Assembly: GCA_035652095.1 (NCBI GenBank)
Contig: DASREM010000028.1
Location: 434,001 to 498,000 of the forward strand
Reading direction: 5' to 3'
Source: DASREM01 sp035652095
Lineage (GTDB): Bacteria; Acidobacteriota; Terriglobia; Terriglobales; Acidobacteriaceae
Length of the DNA stretch: 64,000 bases
The first letter of the stretch is position 1. Each line of letters begins with the position of its first letter. Below, one piece after another: positions 25,727 to 34,402 of the stretch. A program made the translations under genes and the position numbers. The notes under the pieces are model-generated. The model was not told the origin of the DNA. It did no database searches and saw only the letters and a program-made list of their open reading frames with translations.

Positions 25727-26283
25727 GCGAAAGCCTTGCGTAAAGCCAGAAGCCCGGCGCGGATCCTGGTCTTAACCGTTCCCAGGGGTTCGCCGGTTTT
25801 TTGTGCGATCTCGGTATGACTCATACCCTCGAAATACGCCATTTCCAGCGCGGAACGCTGGGGGGAAGGCATTTCTCCCATTACGCCGCGGACTCTCTCC
25901 ATGGCCCGCGAGCGCTCGGCATCGCCTGCCAGGTCGGGCTCGACGGAGAGAATGCAGTCTTCGAGATCGCTTTCCGGATGGCGCTTCCGCAAAGCATCGA
26001 TCGAGCGGTTTCGTGCAATCACCGCCAGCCACGCCGCGAGGTTTCCGCGGCTGGCATCGAACAGGGCCGGATTGCGCCATAACTGCATGAACACTTCCTG
26101 CAAAATATCTTCAGCCGCGCCCGTGTCCCGCAACACGCGCAGGGCAACGGCGTAGATGATCCCGGAATACCGGTCGTAGAGTGAAGCCATCGCGCCCTGG
26201 TCGCCAGAGCGGACCGCCGACAGCAGGGCAGTATCACCGACCGCTCCAGTTGGCAGCTCACTCAGCAATCGACTTCGCTCCAT
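25723..26283 (-). CDS. ECF-type RNA polymerase sigma factor (SigK-like)
   Basis: A 186-residue sigma-70 family protein with regions 2 and 4 only. Region 2 is MASLYDRYSGIIYAVALRVL with DILQEVFMQLWRNP. Region 4 is a helix-turn-helix (LEMAYFEGMSHTEIAQKTGE, then LGTVKTRIRAGLLALR). Partnership with an RskA-type anti-sigma factor directly downstream places it in the SigK group. The regulon is unknown. Confidence 0.9.
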   Translation of the reverse strand: MERSRLLSELPTGAVGDTALLSAVRSGDQGAMASLYDRYSGIIYAVALRVLRDTGAAEDILQEVFMQLWRNPALFDASRGNLAAWLAVIARNRSIDALRKRHPESDLEDCILSVEPDLAGDAERSRAMERVRGVMGEMPSPQRSALEMAYFEGMSHTEIAQKTGEPLGTVKTRIRAGLLALRKAFA

Positions 26284-26432
26284 CTCCAGTACGTCTTAAG
26301 CGTGCCTCACGGATTGGAAATCCGTTTCGCAGGCGCCCACGTACACAAGTCAGCAGAGCGGACACGATATCAATAACAGGGTTGAGGGGACAAGTTGGTT
26401 GGATTTTTCGTCACGACAGGAGGCCGTGGCGG

Positions 26433-26462
26433 GCCCTGCGGCACTGGTTTGAGCCGCAGGGC
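26433..26462. other. Strong intergenic hairpin
   Basis: A perfect 10-bp stem (GCCCTGCGGC with GCCGCAGGGC) closes a 10-base loop. It lies 37 bases beyond the stop of the 95-residue minus-strand gene but has no T-run on that strand. It may end that transcript by a non-canonical route or be an RNA-stabilising element. Confidence 0.45.
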
Positions 26463-26499
26463 ATTCTTAATTCCCGCTCGGCTGCGACGACGCAACGCT

Positions 26500-26787
26500 C
26501 TACGATGACGCAGGAGGAAGCCACATTCCCGCGACCAGATGCTCGATTCGACCCCCGCTGAACTCTCCGAAAGAACACAGGCCAGCGTCGGCGGGAGAGA
26601 TGGTGCGGTCGGCCAGGGCCTGCCCGAGAAGTTCTTTCGAACCGCGCGCCTGGTCCAACATGGTTCGCGCGAGAATGCGCAGGGCGGGGTCGGTGGACTG
26701 CAGGGCCGCAATCAATTCACGACCGGCTTCCTGCTCACCGAACTGGCACCACACCATGCCGCACATAAATACGTAATTCGTGTCCAT
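26500..26787 (-). CDS. Small protein of unknown function with a HEAT-like helical pair
   Basis: A 95-residue protein. GGGGAGG lies five to seven bases before the ATG at 26787, which is the best evidence that it is real. The segment EQEAGRELIAALQSTDPALRILARTMLDQA looks like a HEAT-type repeat (two helices around a DPALR turn). The N-terminus has two cysteines (FMCGMVWC). I do not recognise a family. It is transcribed towards the sigma factor gene and divergently from the AmiE-like gene. Confidence 0.6.
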   Translation of the reverse strand: MDTNYVFMCGMVWCQFGEQEAGRELIAALQSTDPALRILARTMLDQARGSKELLGQALADRTISPADAGLCSFGEFSGGRIEHLVAGMWLPPASS

Positions 26788-26914
26788 CTTCACCTCCCCG
26801 TGCCTACTCCGTTAGACACCATTTCTCCGTGTAAGTTACGGCCAGGCTTTGTCATTTCTTACGCAGCAAACCCGGGACGTAGATTGACGCGGTGTTGACA
26901 ATTGTTCCCTCAGC

Positions 26915-26943
26915 TTTACCCTGGTCCGGAACTTTGCTATAGA
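26915..26943 (+). promoter_or_regulatory. Candidate sigma-70 promoter of the AmiE-like/murQ operon
   Basis: TTTACC (26915-26920) and TATAGA (26938-26943) are separated by exactly 17 bases and lie 26 bases before the GTG start at 26970. The call is motif and spacing only. Confidence 0.4.
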
Positions 26944-26969
26944 TTGAGCCGAGGACCGCTTCGCCACTT

Positions 26970-28076
26970 GTGACTTCTGCCTCTTTTTCCGTTACTGACT
27001 ATGCACAGCAGAATTCTGTTTTTGCCGTAGCTTTCGACATCGTTCAGCAAGCAATCCAGGAACACGCCTTTCCTGCTGCCGCGCTGGCGGTGACCTCCGC
27101 GACCGGACTGGTCGCCCTGAAAGGGTTTGGATCGTTCACCTACGACCCGGCTTCGAGCCCACTCTCGGCGGAGAGCATCTTCGACCTGGCGTCGGTTTCC
27201 AAGGTTATCGCCACTACGGCGATGGCGATGGTTCTGTATGAACGCGGCGTGCTGGATCTCGATACGCCGCTGTCATCCATCGTGCCTGAGTTTGCAGGGG
27301 ACGATCCGCGACGAAACCAGGTCACACTGAGATTGCTGCTGGCGCACTCATCAGGCCTGCCCGCCTATGAGAAGTTGTTTCTGCGCTGTGGCGACCGGGC
27401 AGAGCTGCTGCGCGAGGCCTTCGCGACGCCGCTCAGCGCCGATCCCGGGACCCATGCTATCTACAGTGATATCGGTTTTATCTTGCTGGGTATCGCCTTG
27501 GAGCGTCTTGCCGACGAACCGCTCAATCAATTTTGTCAGCGCGAGGTGTTTGGGCCGCTCGGAATGGCGCATACAACTTTCAATCCTGCCGCCGCATTGC
27601 GAACCTCGATTGTCCCCACGGCGGATGACCAGACTTTTCGGCATCGCGTGATCCAGGGAGAAGTGCAGGATGAAAACGCCAGTGTGATGGGAGGCGTGGC
27701 CGGACATGCGGGCGTGTTCGCGACGGCCGAGGACGTGGCCAGATTCGCGCAATGCATGCTGCATGGAGGGTTGCCCATAGTCCGTCCGCAGACAATCGCC
27801 AGATTCATCCGGCGCGAATCAACTCCACCCGGCAGCAGCCGGGCTCTTGGATGGGACACACCATCCCCACCTTCTCAGTCCGGACGTTATTTTTCCACCT
27901 CGTCATTCGGTCACCTTGGCTACAGCGGCACGTCGCTGTGGATTGACCCCGAGCGGCAAGTGTCAATTACCTTTCTGACCAATCGCACCTGGCCGGACTG
28001 CCGTAATCAACTCATCAAGCAAATTCGTCCTCGCGTTCACGACGCTGTCATGGAAGCGCTGGAGCCAGTCCGTTGA
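26970..28076 (+). CDS. Serine beta-lactamase-family hydrolase, AmiE (N-acetylmuramyl-L-alanine amidase)-like
   Basis: A 368-residue protein with the class C beta-lactamase/PBP4* fold. The catalytic SxxK is S75-V-S-K78, the second motif is YSD in AIYSDIGFILLG, and the third is HLG in FGHLGYSGTSLW. GGVAGHAGVFATAEDVARF is typical of the AmiE/YbbE branch. In B. subtilis AmiE removes the peptide from MurNAc-peptides and its gene lies in the murQ operon. Here the stop overlaps the murQ start (TTGA), which supports that role. No signal peptide is visible, so it should be cytoplasmic. The GTG start has only a distant GAGG. Esterase activity is an alternative. Confidence 0.75.
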   Translation: MTSASFSVTDYAQQNSVFAVAFDIVQQAIQEHAFPAAALAVTSATGLVALKGFGSFTYDPASSPLSAESIFDLASVSKVIATTAMAMVLYERGVLDLDTPLSSIVPEFAGDDPRRNQVTLRLLLAHSSGLPAYEKLFLRCGDRAELLREAFATPLSADPGTHAIYSDIGFILLGIALERLADEPLNQFCQREVFGPLGMAHTTFNPAAALRTSIVPTADDQTFRHRVIQGEVQDENASVMGGVAGHAGVFATAEDVARFAQCMLHGGLPIVRPQTIARFIRRESTPPGSSRALGWDTPSPPSQSGRYFSTSSFGHLGYSGTSLWIDPERQVSITFLTNRTWPDCRNQLIKQIRPRVHDAVMEALEPVR

Positions 28077-29026
28077 AGCGGCGCAAGGAAAATCTGGGGC
28101 GCCTGCCGACCGAAGGAACGAATTTCTCGTCTGCCGACCTGGATTGCAAGCCCTCGTTGGAGATTGCCCGCATTATCAACCGGGAAGACGGCAAAGTAGC
28201 CGGAGCGGTTCGAAGAGCCTTGCCACAAATCGCCCAGGCGATCGACTGGATTGCCGAGGGAATCCGGAAACGAGGGCGCCTGATCTACGTTGGGACTGGC
28301 ACCAGCGGCCGCCTGGGTGCGTTGGACGCCTCCGAATGTCCTCCGACGTTTGGAGTGGATCCAAAGCTGGTACAGTTCGTGATTGCCGGGGGCACGCGTG
28401 CGTTGCACACTGCCGTGGAAGCGAGTGAAGATTCCCGCAGCCTGGGCTCGCGGGAAATGGCAAAGCGGAAGATCAGTAAGAACGACATCGTTGTGGGAAT
28501 TGCGGCCAGCGGGAGAACTCCATTCACGATCGCCGCTCTCGAATACGCTCGCCGCCGCGGCGCGAAAACCATCGCCGTAACCTGCAATCCACACTCGGCC
28601 CTGGAGCGGGTTGCGGACCTGACCGTGCTGGTGGAGGTCGGCCCTGAGGTCATCGCGGGTTCCAGCAGGATGAAAGCCGGAACCGCCGAGAAGATGGTGC
28701 TGAATATGTTGTCCAGCGGCGCCATGACACGATTGGGATACGTGTATGGCAACTTGATGGTCAATCTGCATCGAAAGAACAGCAAGTTGCTGGATCGCGG
28801 CATCACCATTCTGGAGCGGGCGTCGGGGCTTTCGCGCCCGGCGGCGGAGAAGGCCTTGAAGAGCGCGGGAAACAGCGTTCCAGTAGCCTTGGTCATGGTC
28901 CGGACTGCGGTCGACCGGCAAACTGCGCAGCGGGCGCTGAAGTCCAGCCACGGGCACGTACGGCAGGCCATCGAACGGGCATCGTTAAACTCGTCCCTGA
29001 ACCGCCAGAAAGGCGGCCGTACCTAG
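28073..29026 (+). CDS. murQ: N-acetylmuramic acid 6-phosphate etherase MurQ
   Basis: A 317-residue protein with a SIS domain. IYVGTGTSGRLGALDASECP and SRMKAGTAEKMVLNML are diagnostic of MurQ, and the early segment ISREDGKVAGAV-like (INREDGKVAGAVRRALP) is also conserved. It cleaves the lactyl ether of MurNAc-6-phosphate to give GlcNAc-6-phosphate, the key step in reusing cell-wall amino sugars. The TTG start overlaps the stop of the AmiE-like gene. No MurK/AmgK kinase or MurP transporter is in the window, so the source of MurNAc-6-phosphate is not seen. Confidence 0.92.
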   Translation: MKRRKENLGRLPTEGTNFSSADLDCKPSLEIARIINREDGKVAGAVRRALPQIAQAIDWIAEGIRKRGRLIYVGTGTSGRLGALDASECPPTFGVDPKLVQFVIAGGTRALHTAVEASEDSRSLGSREMAKRKISKNDIVVGIAASGRTPFTIAALEYARRRGAKTIAVTCNPHSALERVADLTVLVEVGPEVIAGSSRMKAGTAEKMVLNMLSSGAMTRLGYVYGNLMVNLHRKNSKLLDRGITILERASGLSRPAAEKALKSAGNSVPVALVMVRTAVDRQTAQRALKSSHGHVRQAIERASLNSSLNRQKGGRT

Positions 29027-29139
29027 GGCGTGGACTTCCGAGTAACCGAAGTGAGGGCGTCATGAGCGGTTCCTCGTTACAATAGTCCGGCGCCGCAGAT
29101 AGGATTGGTCTTGGGACATATTTAAGGCAGTATCTTGAC

Positions 29140-30444
29140 ATGGATAAATTCGTGATTCGCGGCGGCAACCCGCTGCTCGGCACCATTCGTGTGAGCGGAG
29201 CAAAAAACGCGGCTCTGCCAGCGATGGCTGCGGCCATTCTTACCGATGAACCCATCATTCTGGAAAATATCCCGCAGGTGCGCGACATCGAAACCACGCG
29301 CAAGCTGCTGGCGGCGATGGGTGCCGAGGTGGAACTGGGCTATGGAAAAGCTCAGCACCGAACCACGATCTGCTGCCGCACTCTGACCACGCCCGAAGCT
29401 TCCTATGATCTGGTCAAGCAGATGCGGGCCTCCTCGCTGGTGCTGGGACCGTTAGTGGCTCGTTGCGGGCGCGCCCGAGTCTCTCTGCCCGGCGGATGCG
29501 CCATTGGAGCCCGTCCCATCGATCTTCACGTGAAGGGCCTTGAGAGCCTGGGTGCGACCATTACTCAGCAGCATGGCTACATTGAAGCTTCCGCAGACCG
29601 GTTGCGGGGAGCTGAAATCGTTTTCGACAAGATTACCGTCACCGGAACCGAAGACCTTCTAATGGCTGCCACCCTCGCCGAGGGCGAGACGGTTCTGCAG
29701 AATTGCGCGCGTGAACCCGAAGTCGCCGATCTTGCCGATCTACTCAACAAGATGGGAGCTCGCATAGAAGGAGCGGGTACTTCGACCATTCGTGTCAAGG
29801 GAGTTGCCAAACTGCGTGGCGCCCGCCATCGCATTATTCCCGACCGCATCGAGGCCGGCACTTTTGTGATCGCGGGAGCTTTGACCGGTGGGGACCTCAA
29901 CGTAGTGGGATGTGAACCGCGCCATCTTGGCGTTCTGCTGCAGAAGCTTGCCGACGCCGGCGTGCGGACAGCTTCAGCCGGGGATTCCGTGCGCGTTATG
30001 GGCGACTTTCCTTTGAAAGCCGTCGACGTTACCACCGAGGAATATCCAGGATTTCCCACCGATATGCAGGCGCAGTACATGGTGCTGGCCACTCAAGCCG
30101 ACGGCGCTTCGGTAGTCACGGAGAATATCTTCGAGAACCGCTTCATGCACGCGCAGGAATTGGTGCGCATGGGAGCCAATATCAAGATCGAAGGCCACCG
30201 CGCCATCGTGAAAGGGAAGACTCCCCTGAGCGCGGCGGCGGTGCTGGCTTCCGACTTGCGGGCGTCGGCTTCGCTGGTGCTGGCTGCGCTGGTTGCCGAC
30301 GGCGAGACCATTGTGGACCGCGTCTACCACATTGACCGTGGCTACGAGCATATCGAGGAGAAGCTGCGCGGCGTGGGTGCGCAGATCCGAAGAATTGGAG
30401 AGATTTTCCCCAAGAAGGCCGTTCCCACGGCGGTGCGAGCGTAG
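29140..30444 (+). CDS. murA: UDP-N-acetylglucosamine 1-carboxyvinyltransferase MurA
   Basis: A 434-residue EPSP-synthase-fold enzyme that starts MDKFVIRGGNPLLGTI, with SGAKNAALP at 19-27. The catalytic loop LPGGCAIGARPID has Cys120, the residue that fosfomycin alkylates, so the enzyme should be fosfomycin sensitive. It transfers enolpyruvate to UDP-GlcNAc, the first committed step of peptidoglycan synthesis. It lies 113 bases after murQ on the same strand, so synthesis and recycling genes are adjacent. Confidence 0.95.
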   Translation: MDKFVIRGGNPLLGTIRVSGAKNAALPAMAAAILTDEPIILENIPQVRDIETTRKLLAAMGAEVELGYGKAQHRTTICCRTLTTPEASYDLVKQMRASSLVLGPLVARCGRARVSLPGGCAIGARPIDLHVKGLESLGATITQQHGYIEASADRLRGAEIVFDKITVTGTEDLLMAATLAEGETVLQNCAREPEVADLADLLNKMGARIEGAGTSTIRVKGVAKLRGARHRIIPDRIEAGTFVIAGALTGGDLNVVGCEPRHLGVLLQKLADAGVRTASAGDSVRVMGDFPLKAVDVTTEEYPGFPTDMQAQYMVLATQADGASVVTENIFENRFMHAQELVRMGANIKIEGHRAIVKGKTPLSAAAVLASDLRASASLVLAALVADGETIVDRVYHIDRGYEHIEEKLRGVGAQIRRIGEIFPKKAVPTAVRA

Positions 30445-30453
30445 AGCCGCGGC

Positions 30454-30645
30454 CTAACGTGGCATGTGACCGAAGCGGTCCATGGCCAGCGGAAATAAAA
30501 ACAATCCCAGCAGGAATGACCGGTCGGCGATTTTATGCGCGGATTTTTCTCGCGCCGGCAGGTGGCGCCACAAGGTATACAGCGCGGTACCCCAAACCGC
30601 GGTCCCCGTACCCAGGGTAATTGCGCGATGAATGGATGAGCTCAT
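30454..30645 (-). CDS. Small membrane protein, function unknown
   Basis: A 63-residue protein with two hydrophobic segments (AITLGTGTAVWGTALYTLW and FLLGLFLFPLAMD). GGGAGG lies five bases before the ATG, good support for translation. The stop is ten bases from the murA stop on the other strand. I do not recognise the family. Confidence 0.6.
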   Translation of the reverse strand: MSSSIHRAITLGTGTAVWGTALYTLWRHLPAREKSAHKIADRSFLLGLFLFPLAMDRFGHMPR

Positions 30646-30935
30646 GATGACCTCCCATTTCCCCCAGCTTAGAAGTCATCCCCGCAATGCGCAGTGATCA
30701 CGGTCACGTGCGAGTTCCGGCCCAGCCTGGCTACTCGCGTGCTGAACGCAGCGGGACTGTGCTATCCTCCTGCCGTACCTCGCAGGTCCTCGCGCGCCGC
30801 CAGGCGCCAGAAAAAATGAGGGGGCCTTACCTGCGTTCCTCCTCGCAAGGATCGCGGATGGAGGAGTTGCGAGCACACTCGAGGTGTGCGTGCGCTTCTC
30901 TCAAACACGTCCGCCTCTAAATTCGAGGAGATGCA
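30646..30935. other. Intergenic region with a GC-rich segment
   Basis: 290 bases between divergent genes. I see the ribosome sites of both neighbours. A short hairpin lies near 30873-30889 (GCACAC and GTGTGC around a 5-base loop) about 45 bases before the VOC gene. The stretch 30760-30860 is GC-rich and could fold, but I match it to no known RNA. Confidence 0.4.
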
Positions 30936-31328
30936 ATGAAGTACCAGAAATTGACCCCAAACCTTGTTGTCAACGACGTCGCAGCCAGCCTCAACTTCTA
31001 CCACACGGTGCTTGGCTTTGATATTGGAATGACTGTGCCCGAGCAGCCTCCCTATGTCTTCGGCTCGGTTACCGGTGGACCGGTGGAGATTTTCTTCAAT
31101 GACAGGAAAACAGTTGGTGAAGACTATCCGCCGCTGGTAGCTCGTCCTATCGGCGGGACTCTAACGTTGTTCCTGGAAGTGGAGGGGATCGAGGAGGTAC
31201 TCGGCCGGGTTCAGAGCCGCGGTGCCAAAATCGTTATGCCGTTGAAGACACAGTTTTATGGTATGCGGGAATTCGCCTTTGAGGATCCCGAAGGCTGGAT
31301 TTTGACCATCGCAGAACGAGTAAAGTAA
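30936..31328 (+). CDS. VOC (glyoxalase/bleomycin-resistance) family protein
   Basis: A 130-residue protein with two beta-alpha-beta-beta-beta units: LTPNLVVNDVAASLNFYHTV in the first and FGMREFAFEDPEGW-like (YGMREFAFEDPEGWILTIAE) ending in the second. The Glu in the last strand region is the usual metal ligand. Members include glyoxalases, dioxygenases and antibiotic-binding proteins, so the activity is open. GAGGAGATGCA gives a strong ribosome site. It stands alone on the plus strand. Confidence 0.82.
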   Translation: MKYQKLTPNLVVNDVAASLNFYHTVLGFDIGMTVPEQPPYVFGSVTGGPVEIFFNDRKTVGEDYPPLVARPIGGTLTLFLEVEGIEEVLGRVQSRGAKIVMPLKTQFYGMREFAFEDPEGWILTIAERVK

Positions 31329-31455
31329 TCGCTTCCTGGGGCCGCAGCTCTGCTTGCGGCCTTTTTCTCTCCCTGTACTCAGCTCAGGCAACTCACGACG
31401 GCTGCCTTGTATCTTCAAATGCGCCACGGCACATGAGACAACAAAGGAGAGAACT

Positions 31456-31782
31456 ATGAAATCGAAACTGGGATTCACGATTGCGGCAGGAATCGTCGGC
31501 TTGGGACTCGCATTGCAACCGGCGCATCTGCTCTCGCAGGAATCACGCGGAGAACAGCAGGCCGAGCATAGGGCCGATCAGATGGCGGCCAACAATGCCG
31601 GCACCGAGCCGCATATGGCAGCCGCCCTTGAGCACTTACGTCAAGCGGAAGAGGAACTCGAGAAAGCCACTCCGAACAAGGGCGGGCATCGCACCAAAGC
31701 ACTGGAATACACCCACCAGGCGCAGGCGCAAGTGGAGCAGGGCATCCAGTATTTCCGGCAGCACAGCGGGGAACGGCGCTAA
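31456..31782 (+). CDS. Small exported helical protein, function unknown
   Basis: A 108-residue protein. The start at 31456 has AAAGGAGAG upstream and gives a clean signal peptide (MKSKLGFTIAAGIVGLGLAL, then a cleavage region near HLLSQES). The mature part is helical and rich in Glu, Gln, His and Ala (AALEHLRQAEEELEKA and TKALEYTHQAQAQVEQGI), which looks like a small periplasmic helical bundle. I do not recognise a named family. Frame extends to 31354 but without a ribosome site. Confidence 0.65.
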   Translation: MKSKLGFTIAAGIVGLGLALQPAHLLSQESRGEQQAEHRADQMAANNAGTEPHMAAALEHLRQAEEELEKATPNKGGHRTKALEYTHQAQAQVEQGIQYFRQHSGERR

Positions 31783-31792
31783 GTACCTGGGG

Positions 31793-31820
31793 AAAAAAAG
31801 GCCGCGAATCGATCGCGGCC
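31793..31820 (-). terminator. Intrinsic terminator of pnp (possibly bidirectional)
   Basis: On the minus strand an 8-bp stem (GGCCGCGA with TCGCGGCC) and 5-base loop are followed by seven T residues, just past the pnp stop. The plus-strand gene that ends at 31782 converges on the same hairpin. Confidence 0.85.
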
Positions 31821-31838
31821 TTGCATCTTCAATGCTGC

Positions 31839-34214
31839 TTAGTGACGTCCGCCACCATGGCCACCGTGACTCCCACGGCCGCCAGGTCCGCGACGACGTC
31901 GCCCGCCACCGCCGCCACCGCCAGGACGTCCGCCTCGACCGCCTCGATCGCCTCGATCTCCGCTCGGGCCACGTTCTGCAACGGGAGCGCCCTGGGGCTG
32001 GTCGCGATTGAAATTGGGTTCGTCATCGTCGAACTCGGCGCCGCCTTCAATGGTCATGGCAGGTGCCGCCGCAGCTGATGGTTCGATCTCCGCGCCGCCT
32101 TCGGGAGCGCCGCCGCCCATCTTCGCCCGCTGCTCCTTGAGAATGGCCTTGCGGGACAGTCGGATGCGATTGCCTTCAACCGCCAGCACCTTGACCAGCA
32201 CCTGATCGCCTTCTTTTAACTCGTCGCGAACATCCTTGATGCGATGCTCGGCAACTTCGCTGATATGAAGCAGGCCATCGGTGCCGGGAAGAATCTCGAC
32301 GAAGGCGCCAAAGTCCGCTAGCCGGGTTACCTTGCCTAAGTAGGTTTTTCCAACTTCGGCGGTGGCTGTGATCTCGCCGATCAACTGCAGCGCCTTGGCA
32401 GCGGAGTTCTCATCGTTGGACGAGACGTTGACCTTGCCCGTATCGTCCACATCAATCTTGACGCCGGTCTGGTCAATGATGCTGCGGATCATCTTTCCGC
32501 CGGGTCCGATCAGGTCACGAATCTTGTCCGTCGGAATCGTCAAGGTATAGAAGCGAGGTGCATAAGCGGAAACCTTGGTGCGCGGCTCGGAGAGCACTTC
32601 GTTCATCTTGTCAAGAATGAACAACCGCCCCCGCTGGGCTTGCGCCAAGGCCTCGCGCATGATCTGCGCCGTGATGCCGCTGACCTTGATGTCCATCTGC
32701 AGGGCAGTGATGCCGTCTTTGGTGCCGGCAACTTTGAAGTCCATGTCGCCGTAATGATCTTCCGCGCCGGCAATGTCGGTGAGGATTGCGTACTGGTCGC
32801 CTTCCTTCACCAGTCCCATGGCTACGCCAGCCACCGGAGATTTGAGCGGCACACCAGCATCCATCAACGCCAGCGAGGCTCCACAGACCGTGGCCATGGA
32901 CGATGATCCGTTGGATTCCAGGATGTCGGAAACCACGCGCATCGCATACGGCCAAGTCTCCTCGCCCGGCAACGCCGCTGAAACGGCGCGCTCGGCCAGG
33001 GCCCCGTGCCCGATCTCGCGGCGGCCTGCACCGCGCAGAAATGCAACTTCGCCCACCGAGAATGGCGGGAAGTTGTAGTGCAACATAAAGCGCTTCTTGG
33101 CCTCGCCTTCGAATACCTCCAGGCGCTGCATGTCATCGCTGGTGCCCAGAGTGGTTGTGACCAGGGCCTGCGTTTCGCCGCGGGTGAAGATGGCCGAGCC
33201 ATGGGTACGGGGCAACACGCCCACTTCCACCCAGATGGGGCGGATTTCATCGAACGCTCGTCCATCTGGACGCCGTTTCTTCTTGATGACTTCGTCGCGG
33301 AAAATGCGTTCCCGCAGAATCTCGTAATAGGTTTTCAGTTTTTCCTGGGCGGGTTCGTCCTCTTCGGGAAGGGCTGCCACCAGGCTCTTGCGAAGTTCCT
33401 TCACCAGCGCGTAGCTTTCGGCCTTCGGGTGCTTCTCGGTGTCGAGGCGGTCCGCCAGGTCGGCCCCGATTCGGTTCTTCAGGTCGTCGTAATATGCCTG
33501 GTCAAATTCCGGAGGAGTGACGGTGCGCTTGGGTTTCCCCGCCTTGTCGCGCAGTTCATTGATGGCTGCACAGATTTTCTTGATCTCGGCGTGTGCGAAC
33601 TCAATGGCATCGACGACGGTTTCTTCTTTGACTTCCTTGGCGCCGGACTCGATCATCACGATGCCGTCGGCGGTGCCCACAACCATGATGTTGAGCAGGC
33701 TGTCGCGCATCTCGCTGTAGGTAGGATTGATGATGAACTGCCCGTTGACCAGTCCCACCCGCACCGCGCCGATCGGCCCCATGAAGGGAATATCTGAAAT
33801 CGTGAGCGCAGCCGATGCGCCATTGATGCCGGCCACGTCTGGATCATTTTCCGTATCTGCCGAGAGCACGAACGCGATGACCTGGGTTTCACAGCGAAAT
33901 CCGTCGGGGAACAAGGGCCGGATCGGGCGATCGATTTGCCGGCTCGTCAGGATTTCACGCTCGCTGGGGCGGCCTTCTCGCTTGATGAACCCGCCGGGAA
34001 TGCGTCCGCCGGCGTAGGTGTACTCGCGGTAATCCACGGTAAGAGGGAAGAAATCGATTCCCTCGCGCGGATCGGCATTGGCGACGGCGGTTGCAAGAAT
34101 GACGTTATCGCCCATGCGGACCACGGTGGATCCATGAGCCTGCTTGGCTAATTTTCCGGTTTCAAAAGACAGGCGTTTGCCGCCGGCGAGTTCAACGGAG
34201 ACTTCTTGTTTCAT
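31839..34214 (-). CDS. pnp: Polynucleotide phosphorylase
   Basis: A 791-residue enzyme with the standard order: RNase PH domain 1, linker helices, RNase PH domain 2 (LPRTHGSAIFTRGETQALVT), KH domain (RDLIGPGGKMIRSIIDQTGV) and S1 domain (GKVTRLADFGAFVEILPGTDGLLH). It degrades RNA 3'-5' with phosphate and takes part in mRNA turnover. The start MKQEVSVELAGG with AAGGAAA upstream is preferred over an open extension to 34316. The C-terminal 70 residues form an acidic patch followed by an Arg/Gly-rich tail ending RGSHGGHGGGRH, longer than in E. coli. It lies downstream of rpsO as in most bacteria. Confidence 0.96.
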   Translation of the reverse strand: MKQEVSVELAGGKRLSFETGKLAKQAHGSTVVRMGDNVILATAVANADPREGIDFFPLTVDYREYTYAGGRIPGGFIKREGRPSEREILTSRQIDRPIRPLFPDGFRCETQVIAFVLSADTENDPDVAGINGASAALTISDIPFMGPIGAVRVGLVNGQFIINPTYSEMRDSLLNIMVVGTADGIVMIESGAKEVKEETVVDAIEFAHAEIKKICAAINELRDKAGKPKRTVTPPEFDQAYYDDLKNRIGADLADRLDTEKHPKAESYALVKELRKSLVAALPEEDEPAQEKLKTYYEILRERIFRDEVIKKKRRPDGRAFDEIRPIWVEVGVLPRTHGSAIFTRGETQALVTTTLGTSDDMQRLEVFEGEAKKRFMLHYNFPPFSVGEVAFLRGAGRREIGHGALAERAVSAALPGEETWPYAMRVVSDILESNGSSSMATVCGASLALMDAGVPLKSPVAGVAMGLVKEGDQYAILTDIAGAEDHYGDMDFKVAGTKDGITALQMDIKVSGITAQIMREALAQAQRGRLFILDKMNEVLSEPRTKVSAYAPRFYTLTIPTDKIRDLIGPGGKMIRSIIDQTGVKIDVDDTGKVNVSSNDENSAAKALQLIGEITATAEVGKTYLGKVTRLADFGAFVEILPGTDGLLHISEVAEHRIKDVRDELKEGDQVLVKVLAVEGNRIRLSRKAILKEQRAKMGGGAPEGGAEIEPSAAAAPAMTIEGGAEFDDDEPNFNRDQPQGAPVAERGPSGDRGDRGGRGGRPGGGGGGGRRRRGPGGRGSHGGHGGGRH

Positions 34215-34402
34215 GTGTTTTTCCTTCGAGGCAGGAGGGCACGCGCGTGCCGGTTCAAACAGAATGCACGTGATGCATCGCAATACCAGAGTTCGTGGAC
34301 TGATGGCCGGAAACACACCTTCGGTGATTTCCTCACGCTAGCTGTGCGGTCACACAGCGGTTCCGATGAGTTGCAACTCTGCAGGGGAACAGATCGACGA
34401 AC

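Noticed and set aside
26283..26372. Complete tRNA-Ser gene
   Set aside because: Only the anticodon arm fits. D-arm, T-arm and acceptor stem cannot be formed from the flanking bases.
34215..34316. N-terminal extension of polynucleotide phosphorylase
   Set aside because: The family starts at MKQEVSVELAGG-like sequence, and the ATG at 34214 has a good AAGGA site.
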